The notes under the pieces were generated by a model. It did not search any database. It worked only from the letters and a program-made list of their open reading frames with translations, and was not told the origin of the DNA. Below are positions 33,738 through 46,377 of a stretch of 64,000 nt of DNA, one piece after another. This DNA is from Lactuca virosa. Its lineage: Eukaryota > Streptophyta > Magnoliopsida > Asterales > Asteraceae. The first letter of the stretch is position 1, and each line of letters begins with the position of its first letter. The position numbers and the translations under genes are program-made. The stretch lies in the NCBI GenBank assembly GCA_928212115.1, contig CAKMRJ010005745.1:97796792-97860791 (forward strand), written 5' to 3'.

Positions 33738-34863
33738 TGTTGAAAATACTAAAATAGAGTTTCAGAATCGTCAAGTGGTAAGTAATGCGGAAAATAAAGA
33801 GTTGTGAATCAACCAAGTTAATAACAAAACATTTTTTTATGCTTAAGATCAATGATTCAAATATGTCTCATATTCATCATAATTCAGTTACAAGTGTTTA
33901 AATGTAAAACACACTAAAACTCTCAAGTGGCTCTCTGAAAACTAGTCTAAACAGCAATTGTGCAGAATGAGCATAAATGAAGTAGGAAGAGCAGAATTGA
34001 GTAACCTTATAATGGTTCCCAAGGGGCCTATTTATAGGCTTTGGAAAATCCCATGAAATGGCTTGACCAATCAGGTGTTGACACGTCATCATGACTTAGT
34101 CATCAGTTGACAATTTTGCCCAACTTAACGGAGAATGGATGGAATATTCCAATTCTGTTAGTATTCTGTTACTGTTCCATCCATGTTTTGAGTCTTCATA
34201 TCTTGAGCCTTCTTGATCAACATTGAAAGTGTGATGAGCAACATGAGCATCATGTTGCATAACGGTCTTCTAAGATGTCATCAACTTCTAGAAGTCTCGT
34301 TGATCAAGTTGAATTGTTTCTTGAATGTTGGAATGTGTCTTGAACTTGAAGATGTACAACTACATGTTCATGATAGACCATGGACGAATGGTATGTGCCA
34401 TTGAGTACTTGGACGTGCCATGATATGCCATGTACAATCTTGTTGAGCCATCAATATGAGCCACCAAGTATTCATGTTGATCTATCAACGTCTCGATGAG
34501 CCATAGAGTTGTGAATGAGCCAACAATGTTTCTGATGAGCCATCAACGTTCATGTTGAGCCATCAACGTCTTGATGCTCCACATATGATCTAGATGTTCC
34601 ATCTAAGATCATGATGATACAACTTGTTTTCAATAGATGATCCATGTTTAGCAAGTGCTCCATGTCAACCTCAAGTGCTCCATGACAACTGCAAGTGCTC
34701 CAACATCTGATTCTTCAAACACTTGTTGAATCTTCAAGATCTTTCCAACCTTAAACATTCTGATAATGTTTGTTAGAGAGATATGGCTTAGACTCAACTT
34801 ATTTCAAGTGAAAATCACATACAAATATTTCAATTGACGATCACATACAAATATTTTCCAACA
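33738..34863 (-). repeat. Solo LTR, about 1.13 kb
   Basis: The minus strand starts TGTTGGAAAATATTTG and ends ATTTTCAACA, giving TG...CA ends. A TATAAATA box lies at 34036-34029 on the minus strand. There is no primer-binding site or polypurine tract beside it, so it is a solo LTR. The flanks (CCAAG and AGAAA) do not form a clean 5 bp duplication. The segment 34440-34620 repeats GATGAGCCATCAACGT-type phrases four or five times. Confidence 0.65.
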
Positions 34864-36801
34864 AGAAAGTCAAGAGTATTGATTTTTAGAAGTCCAGCTG
34901 ATTTCTGGGTAAATGTCAAGGCTAGTGGGAGCATAATTGTTGTGATATTAGAAGTATAATTGTTATGCTAGTAGGAGCATAATTGTTATGCTAAGTGTTG
35001 CAAGTTGGCAATACTATTTGTAGGAAACAAAGTCTACAAATTTGCAAATTGCAAAATTTGGAAATAGTTTCGCTATAGTAAGGCTTAAGGGAGAGGGCAC
35101 TCATACTTTGTTTCAAATCTAAAAGTTTAGATTGAAGGGTTTAAAAGAACTTAGTCTTGAACATGTATGAATATCGTGTTGAAATGGTTTAACATAGAAA
35201 ATTCGATATATGAAAATATTATAGCAAGATACTAGTCATATATCAGGTCTTTATGTAAGACATTATGAATCTAGTCCCATATGCTTTAGATATAGGATCG
35301 ATTACATATGCTAGAATATTCACTTGTTCTAATTTTTCCAAATTCCTAGGGCGTTGACAGGGAAAAGGACTAGAACTTGGTGTGACTAAAGTTGTTGTAC
35401 AACTGTTAAGAAAATTTTGAGCTTATACCAAAATAATTGGTTGCTTGTAGACAGTTGGATGTATAGTATTGTTTGGAAGAACCATAGTCACATGTTTTAG
35501 ATTGGGATAATTCTCGATCAGAATTGATTGTCATATGGGAATATGGAAATGTTTCCATAGAGGGAGTTATTTATTAAAATCTACATGTGAGTTGGAAACT
35601 TTAATGCAAGGAAGGTGTTCATGGAGTGTGCCTTGAATTTGGAACTTCATTACTTAGGAATTGTTTTTAGTAACAAAGTTCCAATGGAACATTCTGTAAT
35701 ATTGTTGGCTGAGTTTCTGTGACTTTGAAGCCTCGATAATACAGAAGATCATTGTTTGTAAGGATGAACTCTAACATATTCTAGTAGTGACAAGAAATTG
35801 GAATTGTGAAATGAGCATCATTGGAATAGTGTCCAGTCGATTTGTTCGCAAAGGAAGGACCATAGAGAGACATAGTATGCATGTTTATAACATGGCGTGA
35901 CTGATGTTTAATTCAAGTGGTTAGTTGATTACTCGAAACATTATACAATGAATAAAGTCTAATTAATATGGTGATTAAATAAAAAGAGTTTTATTTATAT
36001 TCAATAGTTTGAGATCATAGTTAACTAGGTTATTATTGTGTTTCATTTTCCATGTTTTACTTCCTGAATAAATTGATTATTCGAAATTCCACAATCGTCG
36101 TACTTTTGGAAGTAAATAGCGAATTAAGACTATCATGAATTGAATTGTAGATTGTCTATGGATATTAGACATAGCAATAGTTTTGTTCCAATGTTCATGA
36201 GAACTTAGTAAATGGGGATTTTGAATATTAGATAAACCCACGCTCAGGGAATTACTTCATGGATTATATAACGATTACTTTTGAGACGATAATATCTTAT
36301 ATTCTTGAAACGAAGATATATGAGTTGTTGTTTACAAGTCAGTTGTGAATTGATAATACGTAAATGCATCAGTAACTTGATGTTATAAAACGTATTCATG
36401 TGCATGATTTGATGAGTAAATAGTGCAAGAATATAAGTCAAAGTTTATTATTTCCCTTTGCCTTAATGGGAAAAACGATATATTTGGGCCCTTGGTGATT
36501 TGGTGTTGACTTACAAGTGCTTGGCCGAACCCAGACTAAATTGATGTGTTCAATTAGCAGTCTGAATTCACTCGTTACAAATCAGAAATCTAGAAACAAA
36601 ACTTGGACAATGAGATTGATTATAATCCATGTCTTATGTCCTTACGATATCTTGTAGAACGGAGGAATATTTGATAACTTATCTTAGGACACGTAACTGA
36701 CTGGGTCAGAGTTCGACAACAACTTTTGGAAGCTACAATTTGCTTATCAGTTTGGTAGTTGTACTAGCAATTATATTTACAGACTTACCCAAGTGGAAGA
36801 C

Positions 36802-37648
36802 TGTGGGATTAGGTGTCTAAGCTCATAATTATAACTGTTATATACTTAAATTGATAGTAGCATAGTCCTTTTGGGTTGCCCTCAAACCTAGCAATTAAAT
36901 ATGATATCTTTTAGAGAGAGAGAGATTGATTTGGTAATTTATTATATGCTTGGTAAATTAATTAGAAATCAAAATAAATGATTTGTTAATATATTATGAC
37001 AATAAGATATTAATTGGAAGTGGTATTATTTAATTAATAATTAATCAAAAATTAATTGGAATTAATTTTGGGATTAATTGGATTAATTAAAAGTAGGAGG
37101 ACTAAAGGTGACAATGTTCAATAGTTGAGAATTGAGGGATTCTAGAACCTCCCATACGGAGGGGATGAAATCTAGAAGCCTTCTAGGGTTTCCTTGGGCT
37201 CTAAGGGTGCCTTTGGTGCCTTAGGGAGGAAGCTAAGCGATTAGGGTTATCTTGGAGATACATGCCTTATCCAACGTCTTCCTAGACTCCTATATAAACC
37301 CTAAGGGTTAAGAATTTCGTGAATGACTCTTCCTAGAGACTTAGGGCCGAAATTCTTCTTCTCTCTTCTCCCTCTTCAAGCTCCTTGGTTGCTAGGGTTT
37401 GGGTATGAAACATTAGAGGTGTGATACTTGTGGCGCTTGCTTCCAAGAGATTAACAAGAAGGTTTCTTTGTTACTCTCTACAATAACAATCAATGTATGT
37501 GTCTCCTAACCCTAATTAGTATAATTTCGAAAATATGCTAGTTATCCTAGGGTTTCTCATTTGTTGTTTAAAGTTGTATGTTCAATTAGAGAAAACATTG
37601 ATCGAGAACTAGAGTTGCATGCACACATAGGATTTTATGTGTTTTACA
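36802..37648 (+). repeat. 3' LTR of the second gag-only-family copy
   Basis: It begins TGTGGGATTAGGTGTCTAAG directly after AAGTGGAAGAC and ends near GTTTTACA. It is homologous to the LTRs at 48729, 3729 and 40537. The end point is approximate. It contains CTATATAAACCC at about 37290. Confidence 0.65.
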
Positions 37649-38792
37649 TGATACCCATTAGAAAGTGGGGGGTTTTAGGGTTTTTGATTGTATATAATGA
37701 ACTTGGATTCAATATCAGTGATTTTATCCCTTTGTAAAGCAAAATCGCAACCACTTTTCAGGTGATCGACTTTATCCCTCGATGTGGTTGATTCCCTTTC
37801 TAGAAGTCAGTTTAGACTTTTCAAAGTCAACAAGTGTCCATGTGGCAAAGGGGTAACCGGGTGACCCCTTCTTTTATCCAAAGTGACCAGTTAGACCCGA
37901 CAAAAACAACTTTCTTCCCTCAAAAAGCATGAAAATAAGTTAAAGGGACTGATTGGACAAATATACAATACATTGTAGGGCTAATGTGTCATTTTCCTTT
38001 TTGTTAAATAATCATACAAAAAATAAAAGCTACTGATTTCAGTTACCACCTACTTACTGACTTCTAGTTTTTAACTATCAGCTAGCTAGTAGTTAGTTTG
38101 CCAAAAACAATCTTCGATTTATTTTTAAAAAAATGAGGTCTAAAGTATATTGTTGTCTTTTATATAAAAATAACATAAATATTTTATCCAAAGTATAAAA
38201 TGTTATTGTTGTTTTAAATAAAAAGATAATTATTGAATATGATAAAAATAAAATCTTTTTATGAACGTAACAATAAAATTGTCTTATACATTTTTTTTGT
38301 TACAATTGAAACAAAAATTATATATATTTTTAATATCTTAATAAGTTCTTAAATATTAGGCCATCCGGAGTGAGATCTATGGTTAGGAACGTTGTGTGCG
38401 CTTTGACTAGAGCTGGCAATCCTGTCGATTTGGGTTGGGTTCAGGTTCAACCCATTTATTAAGTGGGTTGAAAATTTCAACACAACCCACCATGTTTATT
38501 TAAATGGATTGATATTTCTAACCTAATCAACCTTTTATGTAAATGGGTTGTGAGCGGGTTGACATTTTTATGTTGTTCTCAATCCAACCTATTAAATAAA
38601 TGGGTTAAGTCTGGTTTAACCCATTTAAAAAAAATTAATTTAAATGAATTAACTGAACATTACATATTTAAATTAGTTCCAAACTTTAACAAAATTTCAA
38701 TGTATGACAAAAACACAATCTCAAAGAAATTGTTCAAATAATATTAAAAATATGTAATTTCAAAATCAAAATGACTTCGGAGAGTGACTAAT
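37649..38792. other. Intergenic, with dispersed repeat copy B and GGGTTG-rich segment
   Basis: 37805-38005 is the inverted counterpart of the repeat at 13745. Around 38409-38630, TTTGGGTTGGGTT, AACCCATTTA and their complements recur, as in many plant hAT-derived small elements; a start at TAGAGCTGGCAA (38409) is suggestive, but no matching far end was found. Otherwise nothing recognised. Confidence 0.4.
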
Positions 38793-39294
38793 TAAGGGTG
38801 AGCATAGACGGGTATTCGGTCAAATTACACCGAACTGAAACTGGAACCGACGGTTCCTAAAATCTTGGAACCGGAACCGATAGTTCCAGAAATCTTAGAA
38901 CCGAAACAGGAACCAGTTACATCGGTTCTTAAGGTTTTGGAACCGGAACCAGAACCGCCGACACCGGTTCTGGGTACACGTTCATCAAAGTTTTAATATT
39001 ATTTGTAATAAAAAGTAACAAAGTTAGTTTTTAAAGACTTAATAAAAGACACAAAACCATATAAATTAATTTAACCATTCTTTTATACCATGTAATGTAT
39101 ACAGTTGTAATTTTTGTATTATACATAATAGTATATTTTGATTCAATTTATAAGCACCTTGATCATAGTGGTTCATGTTATTGTTGCATCATATTATCTG
39201 TAGCGTTCATTTTAGATATAAAACCTACATATTCAAAATAAACAACATTTAACAATATATCACGTTTTAATCTAAAGTAATAAATTTATAATAC

Positions 39295-39369
<75 letters not shown>

Positions 39370-39499
39370 CTATTCCAACGGGTACCCAGCGGATAACGGG
39401 TCCGAAAAAATGGTTCCAAAACATTAGGAACCAGAACCGAAACCGTTTAAGGCGGTTCCGGTTCCGAAAACGCATACCCTGTTCTAATGTTCACTCTTA
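38793..39499. mobile_element. hAT-type MITE, 707 bp
   Basis: Ends are imperfect terminal inverted repeats: TAAGGGTGAGCATAG-ACGGG at the left and, inverted from the right, TAAGAGTGAACATTAGAACAGG. The flanks are TGACTAAT (38785-38792) and CGACTAAT (39500-39507), an 8 bp target duplication with one mismatch, as expected for hAT transposition. The interior has arrays of GGAACCGG and its complement near both ends, a common feature of plant hAT MITEs, and a long (TA)n tract. There is no transposase. Confidence 0.7.
39296..39369. repeat. (TA)n microsatellite
   Basis: About 74 bp of almost pure TA, with one C interruption near 39338, inside the hAT-type MITE. Confidence 0.95.
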
Positions 39500-40536
39500 C
39501 GACTAATGTTGTCCGCGCCAAGAAAAATATATGAATTAGAATTGCAGTTTCTTAGAACATAAATAATAATACAACATTATAATTTATAAATTAATATTTA
39601 GATCAATATTTGATAATATTTAAATAATTATTAAATTAAATATATATTAAACTTAAATGAGTTGGTGGGTTGAAAATAAATTGATAATTAATTTTTTGAT
39701 GTTTTAGTTTTGGCCCTAATCATGACACTTCCAGATGAAGTGTCGATCACTCAAACGTGTATAATTCAACGATTCCCTGCAAATTTGATAAAATCTGATT
39801 GTAGAAAGGTGAAAATCCTTCATGTTCATTTTCTTCCATGGCCAAAAATATGTGGCAAGTAGTATCGTTAACTGTATATACATGAGCATAGAGTTATATT
39901 TTATCACTCGTATCCAAATTCAAAATAATAGACTCTATATAGGCCATGCATGTTTTAACGAATTCTCTACTTCTTTTAGGTTCAATACATGAACTAATCT
40001 TGTGTTATTATTTCTTATAATTATAAGTCTCAAAGAAAACGTGCTCCACACATGTATATGTTCTGTGATGCAACGTTTTCATAGCTCAATACAAGAATAT
40101 GTCCTACGTTATCATTCATTACGAGTGTAATTCTTATAAAAAATGTGTTTCATGCGAATAGTTTATGTTCAATTAATTTAATATTTTCATGCCCCAATAG
40201 AAGAATATATGCTACGTTGTTATTCCATAGTCCATACGAATAGAAGTCTTATAAAATAATGTTCCATGCGTAATTGTTTTTTATTATGGGTGATGGAAAA
40301 TCAAACTCAAAGTTCCATTTTAAATCATGATAAAAAATATCCTAACAAGACTTAAAAAAATAAAATAATAAATAAATAAATTCTTACTTTACGAGAATAT
40401 ATCCAACCTTTTATTTATATATTTATTTATTTCTATACCTTTCCCATGCTACCCTTGGGCATATTAGCCTAACGTAGTGTTTGCTATATTTTTAAAAGAT
40501 AAGTTTACAAACTTATACCTTTACTAATAAGCCATT
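39500..40536. repeat. Intergenic, with about 3 diverged tandem units (39975-40290)
   Basis: Units of roughly 105-125 bp share CATAGCTCAATACAAGAATATGxCCTACGTTATxATTC, then AGTCTTATAAAAxAATGTxxCATGCG. They are recognisable at about 40080-40165 and 40185-40290, and more weakly at 39975-40075. No coding potential is supported in the rest of the interval. Confidence 0.5.
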
Positions 40537-41240
40537 TGATTAAATGTCTAAAGTTATAACTAAATTAGTATAATTTTATGGAATAAAAATAAAGATTTTT
40601 TGGAATTGCCCTCAATAACTAGAAATAGCGATAAACCACTTTAGGAGAGTGAGGAAATGGTTTGTTAATTTCTTATATGATTTATAAATTAATTAAGAAT
40701 TGCTTATAATTAATTTAGAATAAATCATAAAATAAATTTTGGATTAACAAGAATTAATTAAAGATGCAAATGTTGAATTATAATTATTTATAATTAACCA
40801 AGGAAGACGATTCTAGAACCATCCTAAAGATGGATGGTTTCTAAGGGTTCCAGGATTTTTTGAAGCCTCATTGTAACCGAAAGATAACTCATTTGAATAA
40901 ATTAAATCTTTATATTTAATTATTCAAAATAAGGTTTATCCTGGAGATCCACCAGCTATGAATATGGATTATTGGGCATGCAATTTTTAAACCCTAGCAT
41001 TCTAAAGGAAGATATCAGATTTTCTCTCTTCCCTCCTAACTTCTATTTTCGTTACTAGTATTCTAGGGTTTTGGGTGTAAGATATGAGAGGCATCCACAC
41101 TCTTGGTCTTTGCTTTCCAAGGAAGAATTGAAGATGAAAGTTTGCTATATTCGATTATAACAAAATGTATGTATTCTAATCTGATATATAAACATTTTTA
41201 TGATTTCGCTGCGTAGATCTAATTGTTTTCTTAACCTAGA
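40537..41240 (+). repeat. Copia LTR remnant (same family as 48729)
   Basis: It begins near TGATTAAATGTCTAAAGTTATAAC (aligns with TG-TTGGATTAGGTGTCTAAGCCCATAAC). It keeps the ATTAATTAAG-rich centre, AACCCTAG, TTTTGGGTGTAAGATATGAGAGGCATC and CAAAATGTATGTATTCTAAT. The 3' end is degraded and no internal region is attached. Confidence 0.55.
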
Positions 41241-43199
41241 AAACCCCCCTCAATAATAAAATAGGTATTTATATATAAAATCTTTAAAATCTATAGAATA
41301 TTCTTCATATTAATATGCAGATGTCTTCCTTGGTCATTAAGCTTCGAAATTATGCTCCATTTTTTCTCGTTTTAGTTTTTATTTCATCAAACAGTCATTT
41401 TCAGCTATAAAACGTAAATGTATTGCAAAAGCATCATTTGTCCTATTTTACTAACAAAAACACCCATAAATTATATGAAAAAACCTTTAAAATATGTATA
41501 ATTTAAGACACATCAAAATACCACATAGTTGGTCTTGGCTTTTCCTCAACCAAACCTAAAGTTATTAATATTAAATTATTTGCTAATATTTCTATATTTT
41601 CTTATTAACACTGCATAAGATAACACTATTCCAGATCCACCAATCATATCCAACTTCAATGTGCATATATGTGTCTAAATCATACAAAAATTCCCAGTTT
41701 TAAGTACTTACAATCCTCATAAACATTCCCCACTTAATGTGAACAATATCACTTTTGCATATATTTCAATATACCCATTAAAAAATGCCTAACATCAAGG
41801 TAATTTTGTTATATTTCCAAGATCTCCATATTATCCAAAAATGATGTTTGTATATGAGATACCACTTTCCACTTTTCTTGGTACATAATTTTTTATGATG
41901 TTTCGTGACTACACACAGTACCAAATTGACTAGCTTTAGTTCCTTATTTTCTATGGAAGATTTCTGGATATTTGATAATTTCCTTCCAAAAGCCACTTAA
42001 AGAAGTTTGTGACTTTTGATGCGAGATATGTGATCTTAGTTATTACTCACTCAAAAAGTCACAGATTGACTCCTAGTCTATAGCTCAACAAGAAAAATTT
42101 AAATATTTTCATCACTTTTTCATAAATAGAACTCTTTCTTTCCTTTCTTTTTAGCAATTTGGAAACATGACATCAACCTTTATTGGCTAAAATTAATTTT
42201 TAGGGGGTACATTATAGTAACCAATGCAAAATATATAGTATCCCTCATACCACACAAGCTAACATTTTTGTCTCATGATTTAAATAAAACTACAAAGCAA
42301 TAGATATACTATAGCATATATGTTTAATAAAATCTTCAAATTGTTTTCACATTATCCTTTTTAACATTAATAAACTTAATATCACTGCACTTTTATCATA
42401 GCAAAGTTTTATGCCATAGATGTAGTTTCTATTCTAGCATTATTCATTTAGCAATCTAAAAATATTACATTCGATCTCCTACGATGCAACGTCCTATCTA
42501 TATAAAAATAGAATAAAAGATAGTAATTGGAAAGAAATCCCCTAGGATAGAAGTGACGAGATCGATTGTTGAACATTTTACACCATTTGTTGACAATGAT
42601 GGGCTTTGTGATTGGTCTTCTTCTATTTGTGCTTTTATCATCATTTTTACTTGATAAAACTGTTGAATAGAATTAGTTCTTCTTTTTGGTCAACATCAGA
42701 AGATTGAAGCAATGGTTTGTTCGTGAAAGTCATCCATTCTAGTAATAGTGCACAATCTCGACCCTATTGGGTAATTCATGGTGCTATTTCTTGCCAAAAT
42801 GTCTTCGTTATGGATTTTGCAAGTTTTCTCAGCGTGATTTTCTTATAAAGGCCTACTTTTTAAAATATTTTCTTAGGAGAGATATGTGTTGATCAGACAC
42901 TTGACTTTCTTATCTTCTTAGTTTCAAGTTTTCATCTTTCTTTTAAGTAGACTGACCCCTCACTTAGTCTTTTTATATTTCTTTTACCATTATTGACCAA
43001 TTTAATGAATTGTTAAGCATAATAATTTCGGGCTATAAAACAAAAACATGAAGCAACATTATAGGAAAATTGATTTTATTAATATTACTTAAACTTAAAA
43101 ACACACTAAAAATGACTTGGAAATTAAAAGTAAAATATAAGTCAAAGTATTCCGAATTAAATTCTAACTATTACATGCCCCTTTTTCGTAATTTTCATT
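41241..43199. other. Intergenic, nothing recognised
   Basis: AT-rich, no repeat partner in the window and no supportable gene. A minus-strand open stretch at 41996-41778 has no recognisable motif. Confidence 0.4.
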
Positions 43200-44080
43200 A
43201 CTTTATACATTTTGTATGTCCATGTGATCATCCTTCAAACACTCTGATGGCTCCCCATTGGATAATTCTTTCTCGAACTTTTCTACACTCCAATTATTAT
43301 ACTTATCTTGTTCATATTCACTCGGATCTTCCTCCGGCTCTTACTCACTTCCTTCGTTCTCATAATCATCTTTCTCTTCTTCTTCATTACACTCATCCCC
43401 ACTATTTGGCTTCGGTAGGGATTCATCTTCTTTAACTTTTACTTTCAGTATTCTTCTACCAACCAATTCATCATAGTTTGAAGTCCTTACAAATGCTCTC
43501 ATGTATTTCCTATTGTCTTCATTAATCCTATTACCATATTTTCATTATTTTTTCCTGTAATTCTTGTCTTTTCTAGTTCTTCTTCCAGCCTTGCCTTTTT
43601 CATTTTACTCTCCTTCTTATTCACTAATTTCCTCTTTACTCCTTTTCTATTAGCATCGTTATCCCTATATTTCTCAACATCACTCTCCTCCTTAATCTTT
43701 TTTGACGTGAGTAATTCTTCTATCTTCTCATTTTCATAAATTGATTTCAGGAAAATCCAAATCCATGATTTCGGGTGGAATTCCTTTCATACTTCTTAAG
43801 ATTTCATTAAACAGAATGTCATACGATCTTGAGAGTTTTGTAACAAAGTTCCCTCATACAATCACATCACTGTGTGGTGGTCTGCCAACATGAATTTCAA
43901 GATAATGTGCTAGAATGTAGGGTAAGTTGACATCACCATCGAAATCAAGTTATGAATTAAAAAAATAATTTCAACACACAATATGCACATCCTCATGGTA
44001 TGAAATCATATTTACAAGCACTTTGTTTATGCATCGATGCACTAAACACCTACTCTTTTTCACGAATGCAACTACTTGAA
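43200..44080 (-). pseudogene. Decayed coding-like region, unknown protein
   Basis: In minus-strand order, the upstream part (about 43960-43750) reads DFDGDVNLPYILAHYLEIHV, VGRPPHSDVIV, a stop, then GNFVTKLSRSYDI and PPEIMDLDFPEI. A change of frame leads to ENEKIEELLTSKKIKEES and KKARLEEELEKT, a charged, coiled-coil-like tail. The blend of an (A/I)xYLxxH...GNFVxKLxxxxxI phrase with a Lys/Glu-rich tail recalls extra ORFs in plant LTR elements, such as Athila or SIRE ORFs of the transposase_32 kind. I cannot name the family securely. No LTR is attached. Confidence 0.35.
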
Positions 44081-44124
44081 AATTTACATACCCTTGTTGT
44101 TTGAAAGCCTTCGAGTACTCAAAT

Positions 44125-45677
44125 TGTAAAGTTCAAAATTACAGGTATTCCATTTAACCCCCTTGAAGTATTTTGATTGTGCCTTTGAGGACCCTTCGTA
44201 CGCTTGGAGTACATATGAGTACGCTTAGCGTACGCGAGCGGATGCAACGAGTGACTTAGGCTCATATGTGGGGCGTACGAGGCCGAGGTCTAAAACCCAA
44301 ATAATCAGACTTGAGACATATTTAAATGTGCTTAAGTCATTTTGACCTTACGCTAACCAACCTCCATCACTTTCAAACGTCGCTAAAACCCTAAAACCTT
44401 TGTGTGTGCCTGTTGAGCTTAAAAGTGCCTCAAATATCTCCTTTTTGGTGATCTAGCAAGGAGAAGGAAGTGGAAGAAAACCTTGAACGTTGGAAAAGCC
44501 TTTGGATATTGCATTTGGAGCACCTTGGGAAGCTTCTGGAGGTAAAAAGCTCATACCTTTCTCTTGTGTATGATTTGTTGAGTTAGGATTTGGTTTTGAG
44601 TCCTTTCTTGGTCCATGAATATTCTCTTGTGAGTTTTGACAACTCCAGAGGTTAGGGGTGTTAGATCTAGGTCCTCCGGTCTGGTTTGAAGCATAAAAAT
44701 GATAGCTTGATTGTCATGGTGCCTTCTTGCATGAGCTTAAGAGCTTAAAATGAGACTTAATGGATTAAATAAGGTATTGGGTTCTCTCATGGCATGCAAG
44801 GGCATAAAGTTGCCAACTTTATGCCCTAGGACCTTTAAACGACCTACATCTGGATTTGGAATGTGAAGTCTTCGTGTATTAAGAACTTAATCCTTGGGAT
44901 TCATTTTGGGGTAATGATGTCATGTTTTGGCCTTATTGGGTGATGTGGCCCATTATAGTTTTAGACTTTGATCCTAGGCCCATTAGTGAGGGAAAGACTT
45001 TTAGGCCATCATGGAGGGGCTTGGACTATGGATTTTGGGCTCTTTGACTAGGTTGTGTTATAATCCTAATTAGGGTCATTTTTATATTTATTCAATGTGA
45101 GATTTTGGACTGGTAGTCGAGCAACTATTGTTTTCAGCAGACTGAGGTAAGTCTTCTCACTATACTAATGGGTCGAAGGCACCAATGTCATCCCATTACT
45201 TGATATGAGGTTTCAACAGTTGAATATGCAATTGTTTTGTTATTTGGCATGTTATGTCTTATGTGAAGACCATGAGGGAGCCCATGACACATGGTAAGAC
45301 CTTGGGGGGAGCCCATGGTGTTGGATGTAAGACCATGGGGGTAGCCCATGGCATTCCGGATGAAGACCATGGAGGGAGTCCATGGCAATCCTATGTGTAT
45401 ATGTTGCATGGAATTATGTGGTTACATGTTTTGTGTATTTTGGGAACTTACTAAGCATTTTCTTATAGTTTTGTTGGTTATTTTAGGTACTTCTGGTTCT
45501 AAGGGAAAGGGCTCGGCTTGTTGGAACAACATGCACTCCCGGTATTTGCGCATTCAATGTTTTGGTACTCTGATTTTATGGACATGAGTTAATGTTATGG
45601 AATTTTGGAAAACAAAATATGGTTGTACTTTTTAAATATTAAATGAAAATTTTTATTTGAATTTTTGGACTGTTACA
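44125..45677 (+). repeat. 5' LTR of the second gypsy element
   Basis: The right end TGTTACA is fixed by the adjacent primer-binding site. The left end TGTAAAGTTC at 44125 is the best TG candidate. It contains repeated GTACGCTTAGCGTACGC-type sequence near 44200-44260 and a four-unit CATGGG/CCCATG array at 45268-45385. Confidence 0.6.
45268..45385. repeat. Four-unit inverted-repeat array in the gypsy LTR
   Basis: Units near 45268, 45298, 45331 and 45365 follow GACCATGGGGGxAGCCCATGG. Each is itself an imperfect hairpin (CCATGGG...CCCATGG), spaced about 33 bp apart. Confidence 0.8.
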
Positions 45678-45680
45678 AGT

Positions 45681-45693
45681 TGGTATCAGAGCC
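45681..45693 (+). other. Primer-binding site of the second gypsy element
   Basis: TGGTATCAGAGCC follows the LTR end after a three-base spacer; complementary to initiator tRNA-Met. Confidence 0.85.
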
Positions 45694-46377
45694 TTGGTTT
45701 GAGGGATTCGGGCATATTCTCGGGTGTGTCAAAACCCAAAATGAGGAAATCGTAAAAATTTTCAAAAGAAGCAAAAGTCGAAATTTTTATGATAATGGTT
45801 TTCTTAAGTGACAGGCGCAGACTGCGGTGCGCGTAATCAGCCGAGCTCAAGTAAGTGTTCCCTATATATTACCCATGCTCTAGATATATTTTTTGAATTG
45901 ATGTTGATTTGATTATTTGCTAAGTATATGCTTTCAAAGTTATATATGTTTAGGATTGCATAACCCTAGAATGATGGATTCTGCCTTATTTCTTGTTCCT
46001 TGTTTGGTTGTGGTGTTAGGGTAGGAGTTTTATTTGACATACTATGTGATCCTATTTGTGTATAACTTGCATGAATAGGGCAACCTGTGATGATTGATTT
46101 AGATCCATGGTTAGGTGAGCGTAGAGGAATTATAGAATGGTCTAGAATTCGAGTTTGTGATGTGTTCTGTGGGTCATGTTATTTTTGGTTGGGTGAATTA
46201 GAGGCATCAGGTATGGCCTTGGGGAAGGTATAGGTAGGTGTTTAAGGTAATATTAGGCCCATACTACTAAAAGCACAAGATCTGTACCCAAGACAAGGAC
46301 AGAACTGGAAGGTCTAAGGAGTCCGGTTAGGAGGAATCCCTTCGAACTTCCTTATCAATTGCTTTTTGACGGTACCA

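Larger units (their letters stand above)
32395..37648 (+). mobile_element. 3' half of a gag-only-family element, second copy
   Basis: From ATAATTCTG at 32395, the sequence follows, inverted, the central and 3' regions of the 20780-30744 element: GCAGAAAGATAAAAGTTTCTC matches near 24760, GATTACGGCATCCC near 23640, GTCCAGCTGATTTCTGG near 23560, and a shared 3' region. It ends with a polypurine tract (36791-36801) and an LTR (36802-37648). The gag, leader and 5' LTR are missing. Divergence is high, so it is an old copy. A solo LTR interrupts it at 33738. Confidence 0.7.

Noticed and set aside
38409..39720. A larger hAT element with TAGAGCTGGCAA start enclosing the MITE
   Set aside because: No matching inverted end or 8 bp duplication could be found on the right side.
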